DNA of 64,000 bases from Paraburkholderia sp. BL23I1N1 (GTDB lineage: Bacteria; Pseudomonadota; Gammaproteobacteria; Burkholderiales; Burkholderiaceae): contig NZ_RAPV01000001.1 of NCBI RefSeq assembly GCF_003610295.1, positions 3,596,001-3,660,000 on the forward strand, written 5' to 3'. Within the stretch, counting starts at the first letter, position 1; each line of letters starts with the position of its first letter. Below, in pieces: positions 1 to 8,568 of this stretch. The notes under the pieces are model-generated. The model made no database searches. It was not told the origin of the DNA and saw nothing but the letters and a program-made list of their open reading frames with translations. Made by a program: the position numbers and the translations under genes.

Positions 1-40
1 CGGTTCGTGTGTCTTAGCTTGCAGTGAGCAGCCGGACGCG

Positions 41-784
41 TCAGTTCGACCAGCCACCGTCGATCACATGCGCGTGACCCGTGGTGAACGCCGATTCGTC
101 AGACGCGAGATACAGCGCCAACGCGGCGATCTCTTCCGGCTTGCCGATGCGGCCCATCGGCTGGCGCGCGACAAAGGCCGCCTGCACGGCCTCGAGCGTC
201 GCGCCTTGCGCTTTGGCCTGCTCGACGATCCGCTGTTCGAGCGACGGCGAAGCCACCGTGCCCGGGCAGATCGCGTTACAGCGTACACCACGTGTGATGA
301 AATCCGCAGCGACGGACTTGGTCAGCCCGATCACCGCGGCCTTCGACGCGCTGTATGCAAAGCGGTTCGGCACGCCCTTCACGCTCGACGCCGCCGACGA
401 CATATTGATGATCGACCCGCCGCCCTTCTCCAGCATGGCGGGCAAAAACGCGCGGATCATGCGGTACATCGCCTTCGCGTTCAGGTCGAAGGCGAAGTCC
501 CAATCTTCTTCGCTGCATTCGAGAATGGAGCCGGCATGTACGAAGCCCGCGCAGTTGAACAGCACGTCGATCGCGCCGAGTTCGCCCGCCAGCGCCTTGA
601 TCGCAGCGTTGTCGCGCACGTCGAGCTTGCGCGCGTCGACCGGCTTGCCGGCGAGTCCGTCGATGCGGATATCGGTGGCGATCACGCGCGCGCCTTCGCG
701 CGCGAACAGTTCCGCAGTGGCCAGACCGATGCCTTGTCCTGCCGCTGTGATCAGGGCCGTCTTGCCGGCCAGTCTTTGTGTCAT
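41..784 (-). CDS. SDR dehydrogenase, candidate 2-keto-3-deoxy-L-fuconate dehydrogenase
   Basis: A 247-residue classical short-chain dehydrogenase/reductase. It shows the N-terminal nucleotide-binding glycine motif (TAAGQGIG), the NCAG motif, a catalytic YSASK, and a C-terminal DGGW ending. The ATG at 784 is chosen over an upstream in-frame start because a GGAG lies about 8 bases before it and the protein then begins just ahead of the Rossmann fold. It is the last gene seen in a leftward sugar operon. In bacterial oxidative L-fucose pathways an SDR oxidises 2-keto-3-deoxy-L-fuconate to the 2,4-diketo acid, and that role fits the neighbours. The family is certain; the substrate is inferred from context. 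The hydrolase expected for the final cleavage is not in the window and may lie beyond the left edge. Confidence 0.85.
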   Translation of the reverse strand: MTQRLAGKTALITAAGQGIGLATAELFAREGARVIATDIRIDGLAGKPVDARKLDVRDNAAIKALAGELGAIDVLFNCAGFVHAGSILECSEEDWDFAFDLNAKAMYRMIRAFLPAMLEKGGGSIINMSSAASSVKGVPNRFAYSASKAAVIGLTKSVAADFITRGVRCNAICPGTVASPSLEQRIVEQAKAQGATLEAVQAAFVARQPMGRIGKPEEIAALALYLASDESAFTTGHAHVIDGGWSN

Positions 785-850
785 GTACGACTCCAGTTGA
801 ATGGGCTTTCGCTTGTCTTCGCAACGTGCTTTCACAACGCGCGTGTCACA

Positions 851-1681
851 TCAAAGCCGATAAAACGCGGCGGCATTGCCGCCAAAAACCGCCTCACGCT
901 CGTCGTCGCTCAAGGACGCGAGCAAGGTGTTCGCCACCGAGTGCCAGAGCAGATAGTCGCCGTTCAGATCGAGCACCGGCCAGTCGCTGCCCCACATCAA
1001 GCGCGCGGGACCGAACGACTTCAGCAGATGATCGACATACGGTTGCAGGGTTCCCTCGGTCCAGCCAGGCGAAGCTTCTGTCACCAGTCCCGACAGCTTG
1101 CAGTGCACTTGCGGCAACGTTGCGAGCCGCGTGATGGCATCGGCCCACGGCTGCCAGGCCGCGCGACCGTAGCGGATCGGGGGCTTCGCGCCGTGATCGA
1201 CAACAATGCGCAACGCAGGAAAACGCGCCGCGAACGTTTCGAAATGCTCGACGTGCCGCGCGTAAATCAACGCGTCGAACGCGAGGTCGTGCGCGATCAA
1301 TGCTTCGATTGCGGGCGCCAGGTCCGGATTCGCGATCCAGGTGTCGTCGGGTAAATCCTGCAGCATCGGCCGCACGCCCTTGAACTTCGGCTCGTGCGCG
1401 AAAGCGTCGATTACTTCCGGCGCAGTCGGCAAGAGCAACGGCACCCAACCCACCACGGCTGCGATCGAGGGCTCTTCGCGCGCGATGTCCAGCAGGTAAC
1501 GTGTTTCGTCGATCGTCGGCGCCGCCTGCACCACCACCGTCCGCTCGATGCCCGCCGTTTCGCGTAGCGGTTTGAGATCGGCGGGACCGAACGTCCGGTA
1601 CAGGATCTTCAGTTCCGGCGTGAGCCACTCGTAGTCGCCGCGAGCGGGGTCCCAATAGTGCTGGTGCGCGTCGATAGGCAT
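851..1681 (-). CDS. Amidohydrolase-family sugar lactonase (L-fuconolactonase-like)
   Basis: A 276-residue amidohydrolase of the COG3618 type. It starts MPIDAHQHYWDP, which contains the HxH metal motif, and has VDHGAKPP in the middle and GSDWPV near the C-terminus, the usual barrel-end aspartate of this family. COG3618 includes L-fucono-1,5-lactonases and L-rhamnono-lactonases, which hydrolyse the lactone made by the sugar dehydrogenase. The start at 1681 gives normal family length; longer in-frame upstream sequence has no homology and runs into the aldo-keto reductase gene. The spacing to that upstream gene is 7 bases, so the two are co-transcribed. The lactonase role is well supported by the operon; L-fuconate as the exact substrate is inferred. 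Confidence 0.85.
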   Translation of the reverse strand: MPIDAHQHYWDPARGDYEWLTPELKILYRTFGPADLKPLRETAGIERTVVVQAAPTIDETRYLLDIAREEPSIAAVVGWVPLLLPTAPEVIDAFAHEPKFKGVRPMLQDLPDDTWIANPDLAPAIEALIAHDLAFDALIYARHVEHFETFAARFPALRIVVDHGAKPPIRYGRAAWQPWADAITRLATLPQVHCKLSGLVTEASPGWTEGTLQPYVDHLLKSFGPARLMWGSDWPVLDLNGDYLLWHSVANTLLASLSDDEREAVFGGNAAAFYRL

Positions 1682-1688
1682 CGTCAAA

Positions 1689-2729
1689 TCAGTCCTCTGG
1701 TGCGGGCGCGCGACTGTCGAGCAAGCCTTTGTCACGCAACGCGGACCACAAATCCGCAGGGATCGGCAGCTCGAACGACGCGGCGTTCTCGCGCAACTCG
1801 TCGGCACTGCGCGCGCCGGTCAACACGGTCGCGACCGCCGGATGCGCATACGGAAACTGCAAGGCCGCGGCAGCCAGCGACACGCCATGCACCCGGCACA
1901 CCGCTTCGAGCCGAGCGACGCGTTCGATAACTTCGCTCGGCGCATCGCCGTAATTGAATTTCAGATCGCCTTCAACACCGCGCGCAAGAATGCCCGAATT
2001 GAACGCGCCGCCTAACAGGATGCTAACGCCACGCTGTTCGCATGCCGGCAACAGGTCGTCGAGGGTGGTCTGTTCGAGCAGCGTATAACGGCCCGCGAGC
2101 AACGCGCAATCGATATCGAATTCAGCCATCGTCTCGAGTATGACCGCGCCTTCGTTGACGCCGAGCCCAACCGCCTTCACCGCGCCCGCGGAGCGCAAGT
2201 CGTCGAGCGCACGAAAGCCGCCGCCTTCGGTCAGTTGCCGCCAATAGTGGGGGTTGTTGTCGCCATGCGTGAATCGGCCGATATCGTGTATGAGAAGAAT
2301 ATCGATATCGACCATGCCGAGGCGCTGCTGGCTGTCTTCGAACGAACGCAGAATGCCGTCATGCGTGTAGTCGTAGATCCCTTCGAACGGCAGCGGATTT
2401 TGCCAGCCGTCATTTGGATCGTGGGGCGTAGTGCGCGGCACAAAGCGGCGGCCTACTTTGGTGGACAACACATACTCGCCGCGCGGATAACGGCGTAGCG
2501 CATCGCCCAGACGATGTTCGGCCTTCGTGTTGCCGTAATGCGGCGCAGTATCGAAGTAACGCACGCCGGCGTCCCACGCAGCGGCGATGGTGGCGTGCGC
2601 TTCCTCTTCGGACAGGTCGCGATAGAGGCCGCCCAAGGGCGCCGTACCAAGCCCTAATCCGGTTACCTGCAATGCACGGCGGCCGATGCCGCGCCGCTGT
2701 TCGATCTTCGAACCGACCTTTGCCGTCAT
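1689..2729 (-). CDS. Aldo/keto reductase, candidate L-fucose (D-threo-aldose) 1-dehydrogenase
   Basis: A 346-residue aldo/keto reductase with the family tetrad visible: Asp and Tyr in FDTAPHYG, Lys in LSTKVGR and His in LLIHDIGR. It resembles D-threo-aldose 1-dehydrogenases, which oxidise L-fucose and similar sugars at C1 to the lactone with NAD(P). It is followed after 7 bases by the lactonase, so the two encode successive steps. The sequence upstream (2730-2879) is a short gap that separates it from the dehydratase genes. The family is certain; the substrate is an inference from the neighbouring lactonase, dehydratase and SDR. Confidence 0.85.
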   Translation of the reverse strand: MTAKVGSKIEQRRGIGRRALQVTGLGLGTAPLGGLYRDLSEEEAHATIAAAWDAGVRYFDTAPHYGNTKAEHRLGDALRRYPRGEYVLSTKVGRRFVPRTTPHDPNDGWQNPLPFEGIYDYTHDGILRSFEDSQQRLGMVDIDILLIHDIGRFTHGDNNPHYWRQLTEGGGFRALDDLRSAGAVKAVGLGVNEGAVILETMAEFDIDCALLAGRYTLLEQTTLDDLLPACEQRGVSILLGGAFNSGILARGVEGDLKFNYGDAPSEVIERVARLEAVCRVHGVSLAAAALQFPYAHPAVATVLTGARSADELRENAASFELPIPADLWSALRDKGLLDSRAPAPED

Positions 2730-2879
2730 GGACTCAGTCTCCTGTTTGATAGTGTTTTAGCACGTGCCGCCGATGTTTGCCCGCCACGCTGACGGCGACG
2801 CGATTGGCGCGTTGACGGCTGCACTGATAGTCGCCGAATCGATTACGGCTTGGGCTCGGACTGATTGCCGATAGGCCCC

Positions 2880-4193
2880 TCAATACTGCGCGATCGCAAC
2901 AACCTGATGCGGCGGTGCAGCCCTCGACGGCAGGCAAGCCGGGCCCACAGGTTCAAAAGTCTTATACGTCAGGATGAATTCCTGATGTCCGAGCGTTTCC
3001 GATTTCGACGCCGCGCCGAGCGACACCGCCACCGTTTGCTCAAACACTTCGCGGCCTACTTCGTCGAGCGTGCCGCGGCCTTCGAGAATGCGGCCTGCAT
3101 CGACGTCCATATCGCCGGCGAGATTGCGATACGTCGCGGGATTCGCGCACACCTTGATAACCGGCGATATCGCCGAGCCAACCACCGATCCGCGCCCGGT
3201 CGTGAACAGAATCACATGCGCGCCGCAGGCGATCAATTCGCCGATTTCCGCGTTGTCGCTGATGTTCGGAAAGCCGAAGCGCGGTTCGCCATCGGGCACG
3301 ACGTCGAGGAGATAGAGACCGCCGGTCGGCGGTACATCCCCGGGTTTGATGATGCCGACAATCGGCGACGCACCGCTTTTCGCATACGCACCCAACGATT
3401 TCTCTTCCTGCGTAGTGAGGCCGCCGTCCGCGTTGCCGACTGCAAAACTGCCATGTCCAAGGATCGAGTAGTAGCGCGCCGCCTTCGCCACACACGCAAT
3501 AATTTCATCGCCGAGTTCCGGCCTCGCGGCGCGCGTTTTCATGTGGAACTCGCAGCCCACCAGTTCGCCGGTTTCTTCGAAGATGCAAGTCGCGCCCGCG
3601 TCGATCAGGTGATCGAATGCGCGGCCCACTGCGGGATTCGCCGTAATACCGCTGGTGCCGTCCGAGCCGCCGCAAATCGTGCCGATCACCAGTTCGCTCA
3701 GCGCCATCGGCACTTTTTGCTGCGCGGCAAGTTGCTTGCGTGCGTCGCGAATCCAGTCGACGCCGTATTGAATCGTGCTGCGCGTGCCGCCTTTTTCCTG
3801 AATCGTCAGGACTTCGACGGGACGGCCGCTCGCGCGTACGACGTCCACGAGGTAGTGCTTGTTCATGCTCTCGCACCCGAGCGACACGAACAGTACCGCG
3901 CCTACGTTGGGATGCGTGGTGAGACGCTCCAGCATCTTTTCGGCGTAACCATTCGGATAGCAGCCGGGAAAGCCGATCAGATGCACCGGCGGCTCGCGCT
4001 CGGCTGAAGGATCGTCGAACGCATCGAGCGGTTCGCGAAACTGCGTGACGATCTCGCGCGCGACGTGATGCGCGCACTCGACCAGATACGCCACCGCAAC
4101 CACATTGCGGATGCCTTTGCGGCCATCGCTGCGCAGATAGCCTTGCAACGCGGGCTGCTGCAAGACAGCAGATGCTACGGAAGTGTCGGTCAT
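2880..4193 (-). CDS. UxaA-type sugar-acid dehydratase, large (catalytic) part
   Basis: A 437-residue protein matching the C-terminal catalytic part of altronate/galactarate dehydratases (UxaA/GarD). Visible family stretches include GYLRSDGRKGIRN near the N-terminus, a conserved VSLGCE segment, the TICGGSDGTSGI segment in the middle and a late TTGRGS. The ATG at 4193 is used because the longer in-frame start adds unrelated residues. In E. coli UxaA this domain is fused to an N-terminal SAF domain; here that part is the separate gene just upstream at 4236-4562. In this operon the enzyme would dehydrate the sugar acid (L-fuconate or a relative) to the 2-keto-3-deoxy acid, replacing the enolase-family dehydratase used in some other fucose operons. 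Confidence 0.85.
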   Translation of the reverse strand: MTDTSVASAVLQQPALQGYLRSDGRKGIRNVVAVAYLVECAHHVAREIVTQFREPLDAFDDPSAEREPPVHLIGFPGCYPNGYAEKMLERLTTHPNVGAVLFVSLGCESMNKHYLVDVVRASGRPVEVLTIQEKGGTRSTIQYGVDWIRDARKQLAAQQKVPMALSELVIGTICGGSDGTSGITANPAVGRAFDHLIDAGATCIFEETGELVGCEFHMKTRAARPELGDEIIACVAKAARYYSILGHGSFAVGNADGGLTTQEEKSLGAYAKSGASPIVGIIKPGDVPPTGGLYLLDVVPDGEPRFGFPNISDNAEIGELIACGAHVILFTTGRGSVVGSAISPVIKVCANPATYRNLAGDMDVDAGRILEGRGTLDEVGREVFEQTVAVSLGAASKSETLGHQEFILTYKTFEPVGPACLPSRAAPPHQVVAIAQY

Positions 4194-4235
4194 GATCTTT
4201 CCAGCGCGGCGCAAGGCCACTTCATAGTGCTCAAA

Positions 4236-4562
4236 TCAGTGATGGACGAACTCGTGACCCGCGTCGTGCGTATAAGTGGGCAGGTAATCGCTTTCGAGGT
4301 TGTGCGTATGCAGATGCGCGCCGCGCGCCACCGCTTCGGTCACGTGCCCGATCACTGCGCCATAACGCAACACCTTGTCGTCTTTGGCGAGGGCAACGCG
4401 CGCTACTTTGTGGCCGAGGTCGATCGTTTTGGTCAGCGTCACGCGCTCGCCTTCGATCTCGACTTGCGTGCCCACATCGAGACGCGCCGCCGCGATCAGG
4501 CAGTTGTCCGTGGGACTGAGCAGGATCAGGCGTGAGTCGGTTTGCAATGGACGGCTGGTCAA
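4236..4562 (-). CDS. UxaA-type dehydratase, small SAF-domain part
   Basis: A 108-residue protein made of one SAF-type domain, the N-terminal module of altronate dehydratase. It shows the typical LSPTDNCLIAAARL start and the ending AHLHTHNLES..., a motif conserved in SAF sugar-acid dehydratases. It precedes the large dehydratase gene by about 40 bases on the same strand, so the two polypeptides almost certainly form one enzyme. Two-gene versions of this enzyme are known for galactarate- and sulfolactate-type dehydratases, so the split is a natural arrangement rather than a frameshift; both halves have complete domain boundaries. Confidence 0.85.
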   Translation of the reverse strand: MTSRPLQTDSRLILLSPTDNCLIAAARLDVGTQVEIEGERVTLTKTIDLGHKVARVALAKDDKVLRYGAVIGHVTEAVARGAHLHTHNLESDYLPTYTHDAGHEFVHH

Positions 4563-4587
4563 ATGAGTTCTCCAGAATGTGTGCGAA

Positions 4588-5643
4588 TCAGTTCTGGCCT
4601 TCGCCGCTGGCGAGCCGTGCCACCATCAGCGAGCCGAGGATGATCGCGCCGTAGATCGCCTGAATCCAGAACGACGGTACCTGGGCGAGCGTCAGCAGGT
4701 TCTGCACGACGCCGAGCAGCAATACGCCGGAGAGCGCGCCGAGCATCGTGCCCTTGCCGCCGTCGAGCGAAATGCCGCCGATCACCGCCGCCGCGAACAC
4801 CGTGAAAATCATGCCGTTGCCCTGATTCGCGTTGATCGCGCCAACATAACCGGTGACGATCAAACCGCCCACCGAGGCCAGCATGCTGCCGAGCACGAAT
4901 ACACCCCACGTAATACGCTCGACGCGAATCCCCGCCGCGCGCGTCGCTTCCGGATTGCCGCCGATCGCATACAACGCGCGACCCAGGCGGTGATAGCGCA
5001 GCACGAACGCCGCGATCGCAAATGCAGCTGCCGCGAGCCACACGGACAACGGCAAACCGAACACGATGGTGGTGGCGAGCGAGAAGAACGACGGTGGCAT
5101 ATCGAACAGCGTGCCGCCTTTGGTTGCGCCGACCAGCATGCCGCGCAACACGATCAGCATGGCCAGCGTGACGATGAAGGCGTTCAGCCGCAGACGCACA
5201 ACGAGAAAGCCGTTGACGAAGCCGATCGCCGCGCCGACCACGAGAATGGCGAGCAAGCCCGCGGCCGCGGGCCATTGCATGCCGAAACCCGCGGATGCCG
5301 CCGGCATCACCAGCATCGCACCGACAGCGGGCGCAATGCCCACTGTCGACTCAAGCGACAGATCGAATTTGCCGGTCAACACGATCAGTGATTCCGCGAG
5401 CACGACCAACGCCAATGCCGCGGACGCACCCAGCACGCTGATCAGATTCGCCTTCGTGAGAAAGCTTGGGCTGACAAACGCGCCGATCACGAGCAGCAAC
5501 GCGAGCGCGGGCAGCAACGCCAGGTCACGCAGCCGTGCGAGTTCGCTGCGAGCACGTTTGCCGCGCGGCGCGGCCACGACGGCCTGCGGCTGCGCTTGAG
5601 CTTGCGCGGTGCCGAATGCAGGACTGGGCACACTATTCTTCAT
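4588..5643 (-). CDS. Sugar ABC transporter permease (RbsC type)
   Basis: A 351-residue membrane protein with multiple hydrophobic helices in the arrangement of ribose/xylose-type inner-membrane permeases (BPD_transp_2). The family segments VGAAIGFVNGFLVV and ALYAIGGNPEATRAAGI are clear. The ATG at 5643 is preferred because AAGGAG sits 9 bases upstream. It overlaps the 3' end of the ATPase gene by about 11 bases, implying translational coupling. A roughly 45-residue Ala/Gln-rich cytoplasmic N-terminus precedes the first helix. It would form the channel for uptake of the sugar degraded by the downstream enzymes. Confidence 0.9.
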   Translation of the reverse strand: MKNSVPSPAFGTAQAQAQPQAVVAAPRGKRARSELARLRDLALLPALALLLVIGAFVSPSFLTKANLISVLGASAALALVVLAESLIVLTGKFDLSLESTVGIAPAVGAMLVMPAASAGFGMQWPAAAGLLAILVVGAAIGFVNGFLVVRLRLNAFIVTLAMLIVLRGMLVGATKGGTLFDMPPSFFSLATTIVFGLPLSVWLAAAAFAIAAFVLRYHRLGRALYAIGGNPEATRAAGIRVERITWGVFVLGSMLASVGGLIVTGYVGAINANQGNGMIFTVFAAAVIGGISLDGGKGTMLGALSGVLLLGVVQNLLTLAQVPSFWIQAIYGAIILGSLMVARLASGEGQN

Positions 5644-7153
5644 GGAGACTGACTCCTTCAACGGATGCGATCAGGTCGTGGTCCTGCCAACCCGCGGGGA
5701 ATTCGGCCGCGACACGGCCACGGAACATGACTAGCACACGGTCACAGGTGCGCAAATCGTCGAGTTCGCCTGATACGACCAGCACGGCTTTGCCGTCTTC
5801 GCGCACGCGATCCACGACTGACAGCAACGCTTCTTTCGATTTCACGTCGACGCCCGCTGTGGGGTCGATCAGGACGAGCACATTGGGATCGGTGGCGAGC
5901 GCACGCGCCATCACCACCTTCTGCTGATTGCCGCCCGATAGTCCCGAAACAATGTGCTCGGGACCTTGCGCGACGATGCCGAGCGCATCGATCATCTTCT
6001 GGCCGAAGGCATTTTTCTTCGCGGGTGGCGCGATCCCGAACTTGCCGAGCAGGCGCGCGATCGTCATCGAAGCGTTTTCGGCAACGGATTGCGTCAGCAC
6101 CAGGCCTTCGTGATGGCGATCCTTCGGCACGCAGCCGATGCCGTGCGCCAACGCCGCCGGCACGTCACCTGGCGGCAGCGTTACACCGTCGACGCTGATC
6201 GAGCCGCGTTTCGCCGCGCGCAGACCCGCAATCGCCTCGGCCACGCTCGTACGGCCGCTGCTCGTCGCGCCGGTCAACCCGACCACTTCGCCACGCTTCA
6301 CCTTGAACGACACGCCTTCGTAATCGGAACCGGCCAGATCGTTGACTTCGAGCGCAATGGCCGTATCCGCAGGCAACGCGGCGCGCGCCGCCGCATCGGC
6401 GACGGCAAGGCCGCCGCGCTCGCCGGTCATCGCTTCGATCAATTGCTCGCGCGGCAATGCGGAAACCGGCGCGCTGACGATATGCCGCGCGTCGCGCAAC
6501 ACCGTCACGGCCTGGCAAATTTCGTAGACCTCTTGCAGATGGTGCGAGATGAACAGGAAGGTCACGCCTTCGCGCTGCAACTCGCTGATGCGGCGGAACA
6601 GGCGCTTGATCTCGTCGCCGTCGAGTTGCGCGGTGGGTTCGTCGAGAATGATGAAGCGCGCGCCGTACGACAGCGCCCGCGCGATCTCCACGAGTTGCCG
6701 AGCTTCCACGCTCAGGTCGCCGGCGCGCGCATCTTCGCGCACGTCGATCTTCCAGTGGTCGAGCAGCTCACGCGCGTCGCGGCGCATCGCGCCCCAATCG
6801 ATCACACCGCCGCGCAACGGCTGCCGGTTGATGAACAGATTCTCCGCGACGCTCAAGTCGCGGATGATCGTGGAATGCTGATACACGCAGGCGACGCGCT
6901 CGCGCCACGCATCGCGATCCGCGATCGAAGGCGCGGCCGTGCCGCTGAAACGCACCTCGCCGGTATCGGGCTTGCGCAGGCCGGTGAGGATCGACACCAG
7001 CGTCGATTTGCCGGCACCGTTGCGCCCGACGAGCGCATGCGACTCGCCGGGCATCACGCGAATGCTGACGTCTTTCAGCGCGGCCGTGGAGCCGAAGCGT
7101 TTGGTGACCTCAAACGCTTCGACGACCGGCACGGAGGGCGTCGGCTCGCTCAT
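5633..7153 (-). CDS. Sugar ABC transporter ATP-binding protein (RbsA/MglA type, two ATPase domains)
   Basis: A 506-residue tandem ATPase. Domain 1 has Walker A GRNGAGKST at residues 43-51, a degenerate signature LSVEARQL and Walker B FIILDEPTAQL. Domain 2 has a modified Walker A (GATSSGRTS, Arg in place of Lys), signature LSGGNQQKV and Walker B VLVLIDPTAGVD. This asymmetric pair is normal for sugar ABC importers of the RbsA/MglA group. It overlaps the binding-protein gene by 4 bases (ATGA) and the permease by about 11, so transporter genes are tightly coupled. It energises uptake of the operon's sugar. Confidence 0.93.
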   Translation of the reverse strand: MSEPTPSVPVVEAFEVTKRFGSTAALKDVSIRVMPGESHALVGRNGAGKSTLVSILTGLRKPDTGEVRFSGTAAPSIADRDAWRERVACVYQHSTIIRDLSVAENLFINRQPLRGGVIDWGAMRRDARELLDHWKIDVREDARAGDLSVEARQLVEIARALSYGARFIILDEPTAQLDGDEIKRLFRRISELQREGVTFLFISHHLQEVYEICQAVTVLRDARHIVSAPVSALPREQLIEAMTGERGGLAVADAAARAALPADTAIALEVNDLAGSDYEGVSFKVKRGEVVGLTGATSSGRTSVAEAIAGLRAAKRGSISVDGVTLPPGDVPAALAHGIGCVPKDRHHEGLVLTQSVAENASMTIARLLGKFGIAPPAKKNAFGQKMIDALGIVAQGPEHIVSGLSGGNQQKVVMARALATDPNVLVLIDPTAGVDVKSKEALLSVVDRVREDGKAVLVVSGELDDLRTCDRVLVMFRGRVAAEFPAGWQDHDLIASVEGVSLHEE

Positions 7154-8199
7154 TTAACGGTATTGCCCCACAAGGCTTTGTCGTCGACGTTCGACTTCGT
7201 GACGAGCGGTGCGGGCAATTGATCTTCGAGAATGCCCGGCGCCAACTGGATGATGTTGCTGCCGTGATCCGTCGGGCCCGGCTTGAAGGTCTGCCCGGCC
7301 AACGCGGCCTTGATATAGAACAGACCGTATTTCGCGTAGGAATCGGCGGGCTGCGAAATGGTGGCGTCGATATCGCCGCGACGGATTGCGTCGAACTCCT
7401 GAGGAATGCCGTCGTTACTGACGATCACAACGTGCTTTGCGTCGCCGACCGGAAACAGCATCTGCTTGCGGCGCAGGGTTTGCAGTGTGGGCGACAGATA
7501 GACGCCACCCGCCTGCATGTAGATCGCCTTCACGTCAGGATTCGCGGTGAGCAGACTGTCGAGCGCGGTAGCCGCGACATCGCCCTTCCAGGCCGCAGGA
7601 ATTTCCAGCAGCGACAAACCCGGGAAACCCTTCAAACACGAGCGGAACGCTTCGGAGCGGTCGCGCCCGTTCACCGAGGCCAGGTCACCCATGATCTGCA
7701 CGACCTTGCCCGATTTCACATGCTCGCCAATGTACTTGCACGCCTTCTCGCCATAGGCGTGATTGTCCGCACGCACCACCATCGCGACCTTGCCCTGCGT
7801 CGGCGCGACGTCGACGGCAACCACCGGCACGTTCTTCGCCGCCGCTGCATCGAGCGCGCGGCTAATCGCGGCCGAATCCAGCGGGCCGACCACGATGCCC
7901 TTCGCACCGAGGTTCAGCAGGTTGTTCATGTCGGTAATCTGCTGGGCGGGATCGCCGTTCGAATTGACCGGCGAGAGGATATCGATGCCCATGTCTTTCG
8001 CGTACTTGGGCAGATAGTTATTGTACGACTGCCAGAACGGCGACGTGAGAAGCGGCAGACCGAGGCCGACCTTGCCGGCTTCGGCGGCCTGCGCGGCACT
8101 GCTGGCAGCAAGGCCGGCGACGCAAGCTGCCGCGGCTGCGACAAATAGCGAACTGCGGAACCCACGACGAGCCGCGAGCGGCCCCTTTGCGAACGACAT
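7150..8199 (-). CDS. Periplasmic sugar-binding protein of the ABC transporter
   Basis: A 349-residue periplasmic-binding protein of the RbsB-like (Peripla_BP_4) family. It has an N-terminal signal peptide with a basic start, a hydrophobic Ala-rich core and a likely cleavage after AAQA near residue 38. The mature part starts KVGLGLPLLTSPFWQSYNNY, typical of sugar-binding proteins. It is the first gene of the leftward sugar operon, so its 5' leader (8200-8300) carries the operon's control signals; a hairpin and direct repeats are found there. The ligand is probably L-fucose or a related sugar, inferred from the enzymes. Confidence 0.92.
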   Translation of the reverse strand: MSFAKGPLAARRGFRSSLFVAAAAACVAGLAASSAAQAAEAGKVGLGLPLLTSPFWQSYNNYLPKYAKDMGIDILSPVNSNGDPAQQITDMNNLLNLGAKGIVVGPLDSAAISRALDAAAAKNVPVVAVDVAPTQGKVAMVVRADNHAYGEKACKYIGEHVKSGKVVQIMGDLASVNGRDRSEAFRSCLKGFPGLSLLEIPAAWKGDVAATALDSLLTANPDVKAIYMQAGGVYLSPTLQTLRRKQMLFPVGDAKHVVIVSNDGIPQEFDAIRRGDIDATISQPADSYAKYGLFYIKAALAGQTFKPGPTDHGSNIIQLAPGILEDQLPAPLVTKSNVDDKALWGNTVK

Positions 8200-8221
8200 G
8201 GTTGTCTCCTTTGTCGGTCCG

Positions 8222-8307
8222 GAGTTAGCGCTTTAGCTGTCGACCAGAGTTGGCGCTTCAGCGCTTACTCTGGTCCCATGCAAAGCACCTACTCCGGCCC
8301 CATGCAA
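8222..8307. promoter_or_regulatory. Hairpin and paired direct repeats upstream of the sugar operon
   Basis: This 339-base divergent gap between the binding protein and the IclR gene contains three overlapping structures. GAGTTAGCGCTTTAGC (8222-8237) is repeated with two changes at 8248-8263. TACTCTGGTCCCATGCAA (8266-8283) is repeated with two changes at 8290-8307. CCAGAGT and ACTCTGG around 8243-8273 enclose a second GCGCT/AGCGC arm, so the segment can fold as a two-part hairpin. It lies 40-110 bases upstream of the binding-protein start, a plausible site for the divergent IclR regulator or for a leader structure. The repeats are seen directly; the role is inferred. Confidence 0.45.
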
Positions 8308-8568
8308 GGTATTGCGTTGTTGAACTGCGTGATCCGGTCATGCTGGATGACGGGCACTGCGTCCTGCGCTTTCTTATCGTCTTGTCGGCATTGATGAAAA
8401 TTCACCAATGAACGTATTATTCATATACGGACTTTTCGAAGTCAAGCAATCTGCACTGCATTAACCGTCCGTGTTTTCCCTGGACCACCGCCCTCTCGCG
8501 CCAGATTCACACCACGCACTTACACTCGCCGCCAGATAATGAGAACAACACACGGAGCCACCCTTACG

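Noticed and set aside
68..1354. Long plus-strand open frame of 428 codons
   Set aside because: It lies antisense to the SDR and lactonase genes, is Arg-rich and has no motif; it is a GC-rich shadow.
2865..4007. Long plus-strand open frame antisense to the dehydratase
   Set aside because: Arg/His/Ala-rich composition without family motifs; the minus-strand protein is clearly real.
5954..7222. Open frame of 422 codons antisense to the sugar ATPase
   Set aside because: The ATPase motifs on the other strand are complete; this frame has no recognisable domain.
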